A DNA stretch of 64,000 nt from Panulirus ornatus (GCF_036320965.1 NC_092257.1:18039913-18103912), one strand, 5' to 3'. Shown: positions 10,146 through 21,145, counted from the first letter of the stretch. The notes: generated from the letters alone by a model not told the origin. A program made the numbers and translations.

Positions 10146-12480
10146 GGTGGGTGAGGAAGTGTGAGGAAGTACCAGGAGAGACTGAGTACAGAATGGAAAA
10201 AGGTGAGAACAATGGAAGTAAGGGGAGTGGGGGAGGAATGGGATGTATTTAGGGAATCAGTGATGGATTGCGCAAAAGATGCTTGTGGCATGAGAAGAGT
10301 GGGAGGTGGGTTGATTAGAAAGGGTAGTGAGTGGTGGGATGAAGAAGTAAGAGTATTAGTGAAAGAGAAGAGAGAGGCATTTGGACGATTTTTGCAGGGA
10401 AAAAATGCAATTGAGTGGGAGATGTATAAAAGAAAGAGACAGGAGGTCAAGAGAAAGGTGCAAGAGGTGAAAAAAAGGGTAAATGAGAGTTGGGGTGAGA
10501 GAGTATCATTAAATTTTAGGGAGAATAAAAAGATGTTCTGGAAGGAGGTAAATAAAGTGCGTAAGACAAGGGAGCAAATGGGAACTTCAGTGAAGGGCGC
10601 AAATGGGGAGGTGATAACAAGTAGTGGTGATGTGAGAAGGAGATGGAGTGAGTATTTTGAAGGTTTGTTGAATGTGTTTGATGATAGAGTGGCAGATATA
10701 GGGTGTTTTGGTCGAGGTGGTGTGCAAAGTGAGAGGGTTAGGGAAAATGATTTGGTAAACAGAGAAGAGGTAGTGAAAGCTTTGCGGAAGATGAAAGCCG
10801 GCAAGGCAGCAGGTTTGGATGGTATTGCAGTGGAATTTATTAAAAAAGGGGGTGACTGTATTGTTGACTGGTTGGTAAGGTTATTTAATGTATGTATGAC
10901 TCATGGTGAGGTGCCTGAGGATTGGCGGAATGCGTGCATAGTGCCATTGTACAAAGGCAAAGGGGATAAGAGTGAGTGCTCAAATTACAGAGGTATAAGT
11001 TTGTTGAGTATTCCTGGTAAATTATATGGGAGGGTATTGATTGAGAGGGTGAAGGCATGTACAGAGCATCAGATTGGGGAAGAGCAGTGTGGTTTCAGAA
11101 GTGGTAGAGGATGTGTGGATCAGGTGTTTGCTTTGAAGAATGTATGTGAGAAATACTTAGAAAAGCAAATGGATTTGTATGTAGCATTTATGGATCTGGA
11201 GAAGGCATATGATAGAGTTGATAGAGATGCTCTGTGGAAGGTATTAAGAATATATGGTGTGGGAGGAAAGTTGTTAGAAGCAGTGAAAAGTTTTTATCGA
11301 GGATGTAAGGCATGTGTACGTGTAGGAAGAGAGGAAAGTGATTGGTTCTCAGTGAATGTAGGTTTGCGGCAGGGGTGTGTGATGTCTCCATGGTTGTTTA
11401 ATTTGTTTATGGATGGGGTTGTTAGGGAGGTAAATGCAAGAGTTTTGGAAAGAGGGGCAAGTATGAAGTCTGTTGGGGATGAGAGAGCTTGGGAAGTGAG
11501 TCAGTTGTTGTTCGCTGATGATACAGCGCTGGTGGCTGATTCATGTGAGATACTGCAGAAGCTGGTGACTGAGTTTGGTAAAGTGTGTGGAAGAAGAAAG
11601 TTAAGAGTAAATGTGAATAAGAGCAAGGTTATTAGGTACAGTAGGGTTGAGGGTCAAGTCAATTGGGAGGTGAGTTTGAATGGAGAAAAACTGGAGGAAG
11701 TGAAGTGTTTTAGATATCTGGGAGTGGATCTGGCAGCGGATGGAACCATGGAAGCGGAAGTGGATCATAGGGTGGGGGAGGGGGCGAAAATTCTGGGGGC
11801 CTTGAAGAATGCGTGGAAGTCGAGAACATTATCTCGGAAAGCAAAAATGGGTATGTTTGAAGGAATAGTGGTTCCAACAATGTTGTATGGTTGCGAGGCG
11901 TGGGCTATGGATAGAGTTGTGCGCAGGAGGATGGATGTGCTGGAAATGAGATGTTTGAGGACAATGTGTGGTGTGAGGTGGTTTGATCGAGTGAGTAACA
12001 TAAGGGTAAGAGAGATGTGTGGAAATAAAAAGAGCGTGGTTGAGAGAGCAGAAGAGGGTGTTTTGAAGTGGTTTGGGCACATGTAGAGGATGAGTGAGGA
12101 AAGATTGACCAAGAGGATATATGTGTCGGAGGTGGAGGGAACAAGGAGAAGAGGGAGACCAAATTGGAGGTGGAAAGATGGAGTGAAAAAGATTTTGTGT
12201 GATCGGGGCCTGAACATGCAGGAGGGTGAAAGGAGGGCAAGGAATAGAGTGAATTGGAGCGATGTGGTATACCGGGGTTGACGTGCTGTCAGTGGATTGA
12301 ATCAAGGCATGTGAAGCGTCTGGGGTAAGCTATGGAAAGCTGTGTAGGTATGTATATTTGCGTGTGTGGACGTATGTATATACATGTGTATGGGGGGGGT
12401 TGGGCCATTTCTTTCCTCTGTTTCCCTGCGCTACCTCGCAAACGCGGGAGACAGCGACAAAGTATAATAAAAAAAAAAAA
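10146..12480 (+). mobile_element. LINE-A copy, longest near-intact reverse transcriptase
   Basis: 5'-truncated just after the endonuclease (RKYQERLSTEWKK) and complete to the terminal module CTACCTCGCAAACGCGGGA at about 12432-12450 and the A-rich end at about 12467-12480. Two further terminal modules follow (12487-12690). It sits in the first long intron of the Pep-like gene in the same orientation as the gene. Confidence 0.9.
10161..12281 (+). pseudogene. LINE-A linker plus reverse transcriptase with one nonsense codon
   Basis: Frame open for 641 codons (10161-12086), stopped by TAG at 12084-12086 and open again to the natural stop at 12279-12281. Other copies have GAG (Glu of GHMERM) at this codon, so one G-to-T change explains the break. 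Residues from 10161: a basic, coiled-coil-like linker (about 1-150), KAAGLDGIAVEF (about 215), FMDLEKAYDR with Asp345, GLRQGCVMSPWLFN (about 400), FADD at 451-454, then the C-terminal region with LYGCEAWAMDR, WFGHM and RRRGRPNWRWKD. Catalytic Asp residues are present. The endonuclease is missing, so it could not have moved autonomously. Confidence 0.88.
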
Positions 12481-12690
12481 ATAATCTGGGTGGGTTGGGC
12501 CATTTCTTTCGTCTGTTTCCTTGCGCTACCTCGCAACGCGGGAGACAGTGACAAAGCAAAAAAAAAAAAAAAAAAAGTGTAAAAGATTATATATATATGT
12601 ATGTGTATGATTGGATGGGACATTCTTTCGTCTGTTTCCTGGTGCTACCTCCCTGACACAGGAAATAGCGATCAATTATAATGAAAATAA
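12481..12690 (+). repeat. Two extra LINE terminal modules in tandem
   Basis: After the tail of the preceding LINE, a second module (TTGGGCCATTTCTTTCGTCT, CTACCTCGCAACGCGGGAG, poly-A) lies at 12487-12577 and a third, older one (GGGACATTCTTTCGTCTG, CTACCTCCCTGACACAGG, AAATAGCGATCAATTATAAT) at 12600-12690. Each ends in an A-rich tract. Confidence 0.8.
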
Positions 12691-12704
12691 AATAGTAATA
12701 GCCA

Positions 12705-12973
12705 TTTTTATATTTTAGATACACACAACTGTAAAAGTGCTTTCTTGATTCTCTGGCATCCAAACCAAGATCATAACTTATTTTTGGTGGAAATTCATCT
12801 GTCATAACATGGATTAGGGCTTGGAAGATGGGAACAGTACCGTGTCTGTATGCCAGATTTTGCCACCTTAAATAAAGTCTTTTGATATCTGCACTATCCA
12901 AAAGGAAATGATACATCTGACAGTGAAAATTTGCATCACTTCCTCTGTCATATGCTGTGGCCCATTCTTGAGA
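12705..12973 (-). other. Unrecognised coding-like open frame, minus strand
   Basis: On the minus strand a frame is open from 12973 down past 12705 (about 90 codons), with a mixed, protein-like composition unlike the simple-sequence shadows elsewhere. Segments include QEWATAYDRGSD, SADIKRLYLRWQNLAYRHG and MTDEFPPKISYDLGLDARES. On its own strand an ATG at 12916 is directly preceded by TTTTCACTGTCAG, which could be a splice acceptor. It ends against the terminal module at 12690. It does not resemble any LINE segment in the window. It could be an exon of an antisense gene, a pseudogene piece or part of an unknown mobile element; I do not recognise the family. Confidence 0.3.
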
Positions 12974-13139
12974 TTAAGTGGATGAACAAATATTATTACA
13001 TTACTTATTCAAGATGCAGACCCACCTACAACAAGAACCATTCACATTTTTCTCTTCCTACTCTTACATGTTTCATCTTTTTTGGGTAAATACTTGGTAC
13101 ATGTAGTAACTTTCTGTATACCTTATATATTTGTAGTGC

Positions 13140-13275
13140 CCTCCACAATGCCTGTCTGATAACCCTATCATATGCTATCCAGATTCACAATGTCTTTCTA
13201 CAAGCATTTCTCACACAAGTTCTTTAAAGAAAACACCAGGTCCACACATCCTCTGCCTCTGTCTGCTTTGAATTT
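13140..13275 (-). mobile_element. Old antisense LINE fragment
   Basis: Antisense of the CVDQVFALKNVCEK to DLEKAYDR region: ACCCTATCATATGCTATCCAG and CACCAGGTCCACACATCCTC are degraded versions of the same segments at 18640 and 18720. Confidence 0.65.
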
Positions 13276-13304
13276 GAATTTATGTTTCTCCCAGAAACAT
13301 AAAT

Positions 13305-13506
13305 ACATCCCATGTATTCCCTGTGTGTCGTAGAAGGCAACTAAAAGGGGAGGGAGCAGGGGGCTGGAAATCCTCCCCTCCTGTTTTTTGATTTTCCAAA
13401 ATAAGGAACAGAGAAGGGGACCAAGTGAGGATATTTCCTCAAAGGCTCAGTCCTCTGTTCATAATGCTTCCTTCTAACGCGGGAAATGGCGAATATGTAT
13501 GAAAAA
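13305..13506 (+). mobile_element. Short LINE-derived retroelement, sense
   Basis: CATGTATTCCCTGTGTGTCG, GTAGAAGGCAACTAAAAGGG, GGCTGGAAATCCTCCCCTCC, GGAACAGAGAAGGGGACC, CTCAAAGGCTCAGTCCTCTG, then a degraded terminal module and GGCGAATATGTATGAAAAAA. It ends 66 bp before the acceptor of the Pep-like exon at 13573. Confidence 0.8.
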
Positions 13507-13572
13507 ATGTATTTGACTCATATCATTTGATAATCTCATTTGACAGTACTGTTTTGTTATATTTGGAACCAG

Positions 13573-13647
13573 GGAACGTCTGTGGATGAAGGTCGTGGCC
13601 GACGATATGATGCACCCCCTGCTAATAAGATGAGACGCTTGGATTGG
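13573..13647 (+). CDS. Pep: Pep-like gene, 25-codon exon
   Basis: Exon of 75 bp, flanked by GGAACCAG and GTAAGT, in phase 0 at both ends. It encodes GTSVDEGRGRRYDAPPANKM and ends RRLDW. The Arg-rich segment with RYDAPPANKMRR reads naturally between LNAVLSS of the previous exon and AGGYDSHQGH of the next. It could carry a basic nuclear-localisation-like patch; that is inference. Being a multiple of three and phase 0, it could be skipped without frame change. Confidence 0.8.
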
Positions 13648-14040
13648 GTAAGTTTAGATTGAATATGATTATGAATGCAAGCTGTTGTTAGTTTGATTTA
13701 TGAAGTGATAGTTTTGAGATTGGAGATTTAAAACAATGTGTTTCAGATGTATGTCTTTTTGTACGTTGTGGTTATACTAGGGTAGCTCATAGAGAGTGTC
13801 CCCAAACATGGATTATGGTATGAATAGTATATTTTCATTAGAGTTGAAAGGTTTGCTAAAGAGTGTAGTAAATACATAAAATTTCTTGTTTTTTAAGGAG
13901 TTATTATTTGCTTGTGTGTCAGAGAAAGTAAGTATATTTTGAGCTTTAGTTGAAATATATTTAGAAGAAATTCTAAATGCAATGAATATAGATAAAAGAA
14001 TTAATTCAAAAAGTAATATAAATTGAAAAATGTTACCAAC

Positions 14041-14430
14041 TTACTCTAGCCTTCTCTGTACCACATATGTCTCTCACATGTAAACACTCCTTCTGTAAAT
14101 ACCTCCTATTCTGCACCCCCCCCCCCATTTTCATTTGGTCACATCTTTTGCTGTGTTTCAAGTATATCCAGGTATCTCTCACACTAGCCTCTTTCCCAAG
14201 CTCCTTTTCACCACCATCTTCAAACCCATATTATGTCCTCTTTTCCTGAAGCTTCTTCAAACTTTCATGCTCCTCTCCACCAAGAAGTGATCAAAACACT
14301 TACACCCAAAAGTCTTTCATTAGCTTGCCAGTCATTTAGTATATAATCCAGTAATGCTAGCTTAACATCTACCTCACTTGCCCATGTACACTAGTCACTT
14401 GCCCATGTACGCTAGTACATGTTCCTTCCA
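14041..14430 (-). mobile_element. Possible antisense LINE endonuclease relic
   Basis: The stretch CACCCAAAAGTCTTTCATTA near 14304, followed by AGTATATAATCCAGTAATGC, resembles the antisense of the LLDYVLIDR...RLLDVNVL part of the LINE-A endonuclease, as better preserved at 60770. A short duplication of CACTTGCCCATGTACRCTAGT occurs at about 14377-14418. Very decayed. Confidence 0.4.
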
Positions 14431-14526
14431 GTATACAACTTCACAAGCTGCTCATCTAAGTCTTCTTTGAGGATGAGTGTTCCTTGTTTGGTTCCTTCTG
14501 TTGCAACATTTAGAAATTGCAGTATA

Positions 14527-14635
14527 AGGGATGGGGTTCCCACATTCCTGCTCCCTCTCCTTTAGTTGTCTTCTATGATACAAGGGAGCACAAGAGTAGT
14601 AGTTGCTCTTCCCTACCCCCAGGAATATATGATAA
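14527..14635 (-). mobile_element. Short LINE-derived retroelement, 5' part only, antisense
   Basis: GCTCCCTCTCCTTTAGTTGT, CTTCTATGATACAAGGGAG and CCCTACCCCCAGGAATAT match the head of the unit in antisense. The terminal module is missing. Confidence 0.65.
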
Positions 14636-14716
14636 ATAGTAGAGCATTTAGTATTGGAAAATGGAAAATTATAACATAATTGCATCGAGAAGTGTGCATG
14701 CTTATGGTGTAATAAA

Positions 14717-14772
14717 GGTTACATCATGAAGGTTGCTCATGTCATAAAGGTGGCTCATGTCATAAAGGTGGC
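14717..14772. repeat. Three-copy 18-bp tandem repeat
   Basis: GGCTCATGTCATAAAGGT is repeated about three times with minor changes, the first copy being degraded. The sequence around it (14640-15000) is otherwise unremarkable and AT-rich. Confidence 0.7.
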
Positions 14773-14999
14773 TCCTTTACATCGTTAATGTTAATTCATT
14801 TGAGAAGCTCACGACATATAGTTTAAGTTTTGTCTCATTGGTATTTGTATCTTGAAAAAAAATCTAAATGATAAGGAAAAAGAATTGTGATGTTCCTCTG
14901 TGTGTATGATAATTGTTATTGATGTATTTTACACAGGCATGACTAAAAGTATGTAATAAATGGTGTAAAATGTAAATCCAATATTATCATGTAACCCCA

Positions 15000-16130
15000 A
15001 GACCCCCTCTTTGTATACTCAGGGACTCTACCCACCCTCCACAAGTGACAAAAAGTAGTAGACCAATTTCATAGTCGACCTTCATGTGAGAGTTTCTCAC
15101 AATGGCTTCAATTCTGAAACAGTAAAACTGTATAGTTGAGTTCCTCAAGGAGCAGTTCTTACTCCAGCTCTCTCCAATTTCTTCCTAAACAACTTCCCAT
15201 CGCCTCAGGTGTGCCTCAATATGGAGGTCATTTTGTATGTAGACAACTTCACAATGACATTGCAACACCCTAACACTTCACTAGCAGTATCATACATGCA
15301 TTAGTACCTTATACATTTAGAACAATTGCTATCCTGGAACAGAATGTCACCATTTATACAGACATCTTCACCTACTCTTTTAACCCATGATGGACACAAA
15401 TCCAGTTTACACCCTCCAGTCACCTTGAATGGACTGTCTTGCCCGCTGAACAGAACACCAACCATTTTAGGCATCACATATGACACACATGACAGTCACT
15501 TCCCACACCAGTAACATAAACACAGATTCAATATGCTAACTAATTGCCCTCTGAACACTGACTGGCACCAGCTTTTGACAAGAAAAAAAAATTGCTGAAC
15601 ATCTTATACAGACAATTCATTTGCTCCATTTTAAAGTGTGCCTCACCTGCCTGTTCTTCCACTTTTCAAACGTAAATATGACTTAGATTCAAAATCTTCA
15701 AAAAGCAAATATGACTTAGATTCAAACCATGCAGAATAGTGCACTCAGAACAGTAAAAGGCTGCCTAGCAACCACAATTACTTAACACCTTCACTGTGAA
15801 ACAGATACCCTAGTACAGACCCACCTCAACATGCTTGGCACCCAGTTTTGTTCAACAGCATTAGACCCCTTCCCACCCAGATCTTTCTGTAACTAATCAC
15901 CACCCCCAAGTAGAAATATAAAACTGTACCCCAGCCACTCGCTCTAGTAACCTCTACTTGCAGATTCTCCCACCACTTACAAATATACCTATGACAAAAC
16001 ATTTACAAACTGAAATTACTTGACAAGGACTAAACATCCAATCTCCCAACTTGGTCTTAAACTCCAACCCTTCAGGTGTATTTGAGAATCTCAGAATACT
16101 CCTGATTTTGTCTTCCAGTTAGAAGTTTTG
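15000..16130 (+). mobile_element. Relic of Jockey-like non-LTR retrotransposon
   Basis: Degraded + strand reverse transcriptase. Visible pieces: VEFLKEQFLLQLSP-like sequence near 15140 (a decayed GVPQG...LSP box), LYVDNFTMT near 15235 (YADDFT box with changes), LNGLSCPLNRTPTILGITYD near 15430, and later ITYDTH and CLATT segments. Many stops. The same family occurs at 2387, 24100 and 55850. Confidence 0.65.
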
Positions 16131-16238
16131 ACAGGATATGTAGTGCACCACTACTTTGCCCTGTTATTGGAAAGGAGAGGTGCTATTCTATGACGGCCCT
16201 TATTTTGATTGTAATTTAACAGTGGTTATTTCTTGCAG

Positions 16239-16534
16239 GCTGGAGGTTATGACAGTCACCAAGGACACACGGTTTCTTCCTCATTGCGTCAACCTATACG
16301 TAAATTCCCTCGTCGCGAACAAAAATTCAGCCCTCGTCGGACATCTGACAAGCAGTTGCCTCGTCGTGGGAAGGGTGGCCCATCTGCACCAGACCAGCAA
16401 ACAAGGAATTTAAATCCCAAGAGAAAGGTTGTCAATAATCAAGGCATTGCTAAGAATCAGAAGAAGAGTGAAACTGCACAAGCTGCAACTGGAACAAGTG
16501 GTCAAAAAGTAGATAAACCAGATCTTAAGCAAAA
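16239..16534 (+). CDS. Pep: Pep-like gene, basic linker exon
   Basis: Exon of 296 bp between TTTCTTGCAG and GTAAGT. It opens in phase 0 with AGGYDSHQGHTVSSSLRQP and closes with two bases (AA) of a Lys codon finished at 23678. The encoded 98 residues are strongly basic and low in hydrophobics: KFPRREQKFSPRRTSDKQ, LPRRGKGGPSAPDQQTR, LNPKRKVVNNQG. This suits a flexible nucleic-acid-binding or nuclear-localisation segment. Reading through the donor would give LKQK and a TAA, but the strong acceptor and fitting phase at 23678 argue for splicing. Confidence 0.82.
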
Positions 16535-17600
16535 GTAAGTTCTCTGCTAAAGTGCTCTTGACAGACTTTCTGAAGATTTATTCTTTCTGAAACACCCTTA
16601 GTTGAGAGGTAAACTTGCTGTCAATTTGTTTTTGCATATATGACCTTAGGTAGAAAAGTCTCTTAGTTGCTCTTTACAAACTTACCTCCTTGGCATGACC
16701 CAACCCTCCAGCACCTTCCTAGATATTATGTTAATTATATTTCTGTATTTATTCCTTGCTGGTAGCCAGTTATCTTCTGTATTTCCATCTCTCGAGCTCT
16801 TATATTTATTCTTTACAAACCCATCTTCATGCATCCTTTCTATATGGCAAAGCATTTCACATAACCCAATCTTTAATGCTAACCCACTCCATTTTCCTTC
16901 CATCATCATCACAGTTATGACATTGATTGATTTTTTTCATGATATCTTTGTAACAGCGCTGAAAGAAGTCAGTTCAGTATTTATTATTTATCAGGTAATA
17001 TGTGTGATGGAGGCATGTTTGCTGGTCTATTACATTAAAAAGAATTACGTGTTAGACCATATTGCAAGCCATTGCAGAAAAATACCGAGCATTTTGCAAA
17101 GTTTGTTTCAGGTAAAGGAGGCATTCACAGTTTCTTTCATTTGCATGTATTATTGGATTCACTAGGCGATAACACTTATTTGTCATCAAGATTCTTACAG
17201 TTTCAAGATCTTGACAGTACAGGATGCACACTTGCTCTTGCCCCTACTCATCTTGAACTAGCGGGGAGATACCTTCCAAAACAGATGGGTTTGATGTCCT
17301 TTGTGGCACGGACCCTCAAACAGACTTAATCTTTCTCTGCCCACAACCTAACCAAGAAGTACTAAAATTTCTTGTGAGTTATGTTTATAGCATCTTTGCT
17401 AAGCAAGGGAGGTGAAATTTCCTCAAAAATTTATGAATCATTATCCTGCTTATGAAGAAACCAAAGGTAATTTCACCCTTGAAGACAAACCTAATAGGGA
17501 ATTTCCTCCTTCCCAAAGTCTGGCATACATGGGCTGCAACTAAGAATACAGAGAAATTAGAAATGTTACAGCTCAGTCATGTTTACAGATTTTTTTTTTG
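16535..17600. other. Intron stretch with one small antisense LINE fragment
   Basis: At 16682-16912 the minus strand reads as a decayed LINE C-terminal segment (CHIERMHEDGFVKNKYKS), similar to the relic at 61930. A + frame at 17072-17329 (SFVARTLKQT at its end) is open but not recognised. The rest shows nothing that I can name. Confidence 0.4.
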
Positions 17601-17811
17601 TTAGCTGAGATGGTATGAATGTGCCCCTTTTTTGTCTTGTTTTCCTGGCACTACCTCACTGATGCAGGGGGTGGTGATGCTATTTCCTGTAGGATGGGGT
17701 GGCGTGGGAAATGGATGAAGGCAAGCAAGTATGAATATTTACATGTGTATGCACAGAGTCTGTGTATGTATATGTGTATATGTTGATATGTATATGTATG
17801 CATATGTACAT
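17600..17811 (+). mobile_element. LINE-A 3' tail piece, older subfamily
   Basis: Contains GTCTTGTTTTCCTGGCACTA, a degraded terminal module (CTACCTCACTGATGCAGGG), the GGATGGGGTGGCGTG block and TG/TA-rich linker, as in the tails at 4650 and 48170. It runs into an antisense copy at 17812. Confidence 0.7.
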
Positions 17812-19607
17812 TACATACTCAATCAAACCACCTCACACCACATATTGTCCTCAAACATCTCATTTCCAGCACATCCCCCCCTACTCCGCACAACTTTATC
17901 TATACCCCACGCCTCGCAACCATATAACATTGTTGGAACTACTATTCCTTCAAACATACTCATTTTTGCTTTCCAAGATAATGTTCTCGACTTCCACACA
18001 TTTTTCAACGCTCCCAGAACTTTTGCCCCCTCCCCCACCCTATGATTCACTTCCTCTTCCATGGTTCCATCCGCTGCCAAATCCACTCCCAGATATCTAA
18101 AACACTTTACTTCCTCCAGTTTTTCTCCATTCAAACTTACCTCCCAATTGACTTGTCCCTCAACCCCACTGTACCTAATAACCTTGCTCTTATTAACATT
18201 TACTCTCAGCTTTCTTCTTTCACACACTTTACCAAACTCAGTCACCAACTTCTGCAGTTTCTCACCCGAATCAGTCACCAGCTTCTGCAATTTCTCACCC
18301 GAATCAGCCACCAGCGCTTTATCATCAGCGAACAACAGCTGACTCACTTCCCAAGCTCTCTCATCCACAACAGACTGTATACTTGCCCCTCTTTCCAAAA
18401 CTCTTGCATTCACCTCCCTAACAGCCCCATCCATAAACAAATTAAACAACCATGGAGACATCACGCACTCCTGCCGCAGACCAACATTCACTGAGAACCA
18501 ATCACTTTCCTCTCTTCCTACACGTACACATGCCTTACATCCTCGATAAAGACTTTTCACTGCTTCTAACAACTTGCCTCCCACACCATATATTCTTAAC
18601 ACATTCCACAGAGCATCTCTATCAACTCTATCATATGCCTTCTCCAGATCCATAAATGCTACATACAAATCCATTTGCTTTTCTAAGTATTTCTCACATA
18701 CATTCTTTAAAGCAAACACCTGATCCACACATCCTCTACCACTTCTGAAACCACACTGCTCTTCCCCAATCTGATGCTCTGTACATGCCTTCACCCTCTC
18801 AATCAATACCCTCCCATGTAATTTCCCAGGAATACTCAACAAACTTAAACCTCTGTAATTTGAGTTATCACTTTTATCCCCTTTGCCTATGTACAATGGC
18901 ACTATGTAAGCATTCTGCCAATCCCCAGGCACCTCACCATGAGTCATACATACATTAAATAACCTTACCAACCAGTCAACAATACAGTCGCCCCCTTTTT
19001 TAATAAATTCCACTGCAATACCATCCAAACCCGCTGCCTTGCTGGCTTTCATCTTCCTCAAAGCCTTTACTACCTCTTCTCTGTTTACCAAATCATTCTC
19101 CCTAACCTCTCACTTTGCACACCACCTCAACCAAAACACCCTATATCTGCCACTCTATCATCAAACACATTCAACAAACCTTTGAAATACTTCATCTCCT
19201 TCTCACATCACCACTGCTTGTTATCACCTCCCCATTAACCCCCTTCAGTGATGTTCCCGTGTGTTCCCTTGTCTTACGCACTTTATTTACCTCCTTCCAA
19301 AGCATCTTTTTATTCTCCCAAAAATTCAATGATACTCTCTCACCCCAACTCTCATTTGCCCTCTTTTTCACCTCTTGCACCTTTCTCTTGACCTCCTGCC
19401 TCTTTCTTTTATACATCTCCCAGTCATTTGTATTATTTCCCTGCAAAAATTGTCCAAATGCCTCTCTCTTCTCTTTCACTAATAATCTTACTTCTTCATC
19501 CCATCACTCACTACCCTTTCTAATCTGCCCTCCTCCCACACTTCTCATGCCACAAGCATCTTTTGCGCAAGCCATCACTGCTTCCCTAAATACATTCCAT
19601 ATATACC
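17812..19607 (-). mobile_element. LINE-A copy, minus strand, linker to reverse transcriptase
   Basis: From 17812 (antisense MRCLRTMCGVRWFD) to about 19607 (antisense WDVFREAVMACAKDACG). The 3' tail is missing, so its 3' end was lost or joined to other sequence. It contains a long open frame and an 11-codon internal duplication. Confidence 0.88.
17823..19091 (-). pseudogene. LINE-A reverse transcriptase with an 11-codon duplication
   Basis: Open frame of 422 codons on the minus strand, from VNREEVVKALRKMKASKAAG to the truncated end at WCEVV. Motifs: GLDGIAVEF, SNYRGLSLLSIPGK, FMDLEKAYDRVD, GLRQECVMSPWLFNLF (Gly-to-Glu in the usual RQG box) and LLFADDKALVAD (catalytic Asp pair kept). Directly after this box DSGEKLQKLVT is present twice, a tandem 33-bp duplication at 18238-18303. 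A frameshift separates it from the upstream linker frame at 19192-19479. The Gly-to-Glu change and the truncation suggest it is inactive. Confidence 0.85.
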
Positions 19608-19639
19608 CTCGCCTAAGCAGGTACCCTTTTTATCAACCA

Positions 19640-19710
19640 ACCCCAAAGGGTGGATGGACAACTGGGTTGACTGTGGACTGACTGCTGCAACCAGGATTAT
19701 GAAAAAAGTT
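19640..19710. repeat. Fragment of a possible tRNA-derived SINE
   Basis: GGTGGATGGACAACTGGGTTG followed by ACTGTGGACTGACTGCTGC matches the block at 37384-37430 closely. Only the first half is present here. Confidence 0.45.
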
Positions 19711-20140
19711 AAAGACTTTGTGAAATCAAACACAGATAGCCAATGTCATTAAACTTGAGCTTGATCCAAGATAATGAAATTAAGCAAGAAACTTGTTTAA
19801 GAAAGATGTAAAGATGAACTTTTATTGTATAAGAGTGCAGGATGATTGGAGCAAGATAGCTGAGAACATGGTTAATTCATACTACTTACTTAAATTTAAG
19901 AAGTATGGCAGTAGAGAATGTTCAAGAGATAGGGGCCCACAAGCGTAAAACTCCCTTTCAGCACAGTATGGTAAGATAATTACTTAGGGTTTTTATGCAA
20001 ATTGCTTCCATGAAATTGATTGGTACATGTACTTTCTGTAACAGGAGTAGAATTTAGGGGGCTGGGATGTGTCAGGAATGCATTAATATTTTCATCGTAA
20101 ACTATCTGGTTTGCTATGTATGGAATCACTGCACATGCAT
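19711..20140. other. Intron stretch with nothing recognised
   Basis: AT-rich sequence with no long open frame, no terminal module and no repeat that I could match within the window. Confidence 0.5.
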
Positions 20141-21145
20141 TTTTGCAAGGAAGTGTTCCCCTTCTACAGCTGGGGTGGCTGATATGGTTTGGGAATATCT
20201 TCAGGGTAAAGGCAGGGCTTAGTTTTAGGGCAAGAGTTAAGGAAGGGATGGTGCTTCCTTAGGGTTAGTGTTACTGCAAGAGCTAAGGAAGGGGTAGCAC
20301 TTTTGCTAGAGAAGGAGCTATGGGAAAGTTTGAAAGTGTAAGAAAGTGAGTCCCAGATTCATGTGGATAAAGATGAAAGTGGATCACAAGAGGTGGTTGA
20401 TTACTATTGCATATGCACCTTGAGTCAAGAAGACTTAGAGAGGCATGTATTTTTTAGAGCAGCTGAATGAGTGTGTTGGCACTTTTGTTGCAAGAAATTG
20501 GATATTTGTGATGTATGATATGAATGTAGAAGTGGATGAAAATGTGGCACTTAAAGATATTCAGTGGGGTATTCAGTGATGTAAATGGAATTGGTGAACA
20601 GCTTATGGAGTTACATGCTGAAAAAAGACTGGTTATTTGGAATAACTGGTTTAAAGAGTTGGATTTGCATATGTTTATGTGAGTATGAGTAAGTGTGTTG
20701 GGAAAATAGACACTGAAGGCCTAAGTTTTTTACTGTATTTCTAGCCATTTTCAAGGATACAGAGTTTTTAGACGAAAAGAGAAGAGGTGAAAGCCTTGCG
20801 TTAGACGAAATGTGGCATGAGAGCAGGAGTGGATGGTATTGCCATTGAATTTGTTAAGAAAGGGGAGGACTGCATTTTTGATTGGTTATTAAGGATTTTC
20901 AGTATGTGTATGAATCATGATGGAGGTGCAGAGGATTGGTGGAATGCCTGTATAGTGCTATCTTGTTAAGGCAAGGGGGATAAAGTTGAATGAATTGCAG
21001 AGGTGTAAGTTTGCTGAGTGTATTTGATAAGTTTTTGGGAGTGTGATTAGTGAGAGGATACTGGCATACTCATAGCAGCAGACTGTGGAGGAACAATGTA
21101 GTTACATAAGTGGTAGAGGATGTTTGGATCAGGTGTTTGCTTTTG
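20140..21145 (+). mobile_element. Old LINE-A-like relic, endonuclease and reverse transcriptase pieces
   Basis: Sense order is kept despite decay. A piece near 20410 matches the endonuclease segment with AYAP, and 20510 reads VMYDMN where young copies have VMGDLN. The region near 20790 matches KALRKMK...GIAIEFVKKG of the reverse transcriptase, and 21110 matches GRGCLDQVFAF. Numerous stops and a large internal deletion between the two domains. Confidence 0.7.

Noticed and set aside
16695..17165. 156-codon + frame with many hydrophobic residues
   Set aside because: Its first half is the complement of a decayed LINE C-terminal segment and the rest is AT-rich, giving Ile/Phe/Leu by composition. 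No domain seen.
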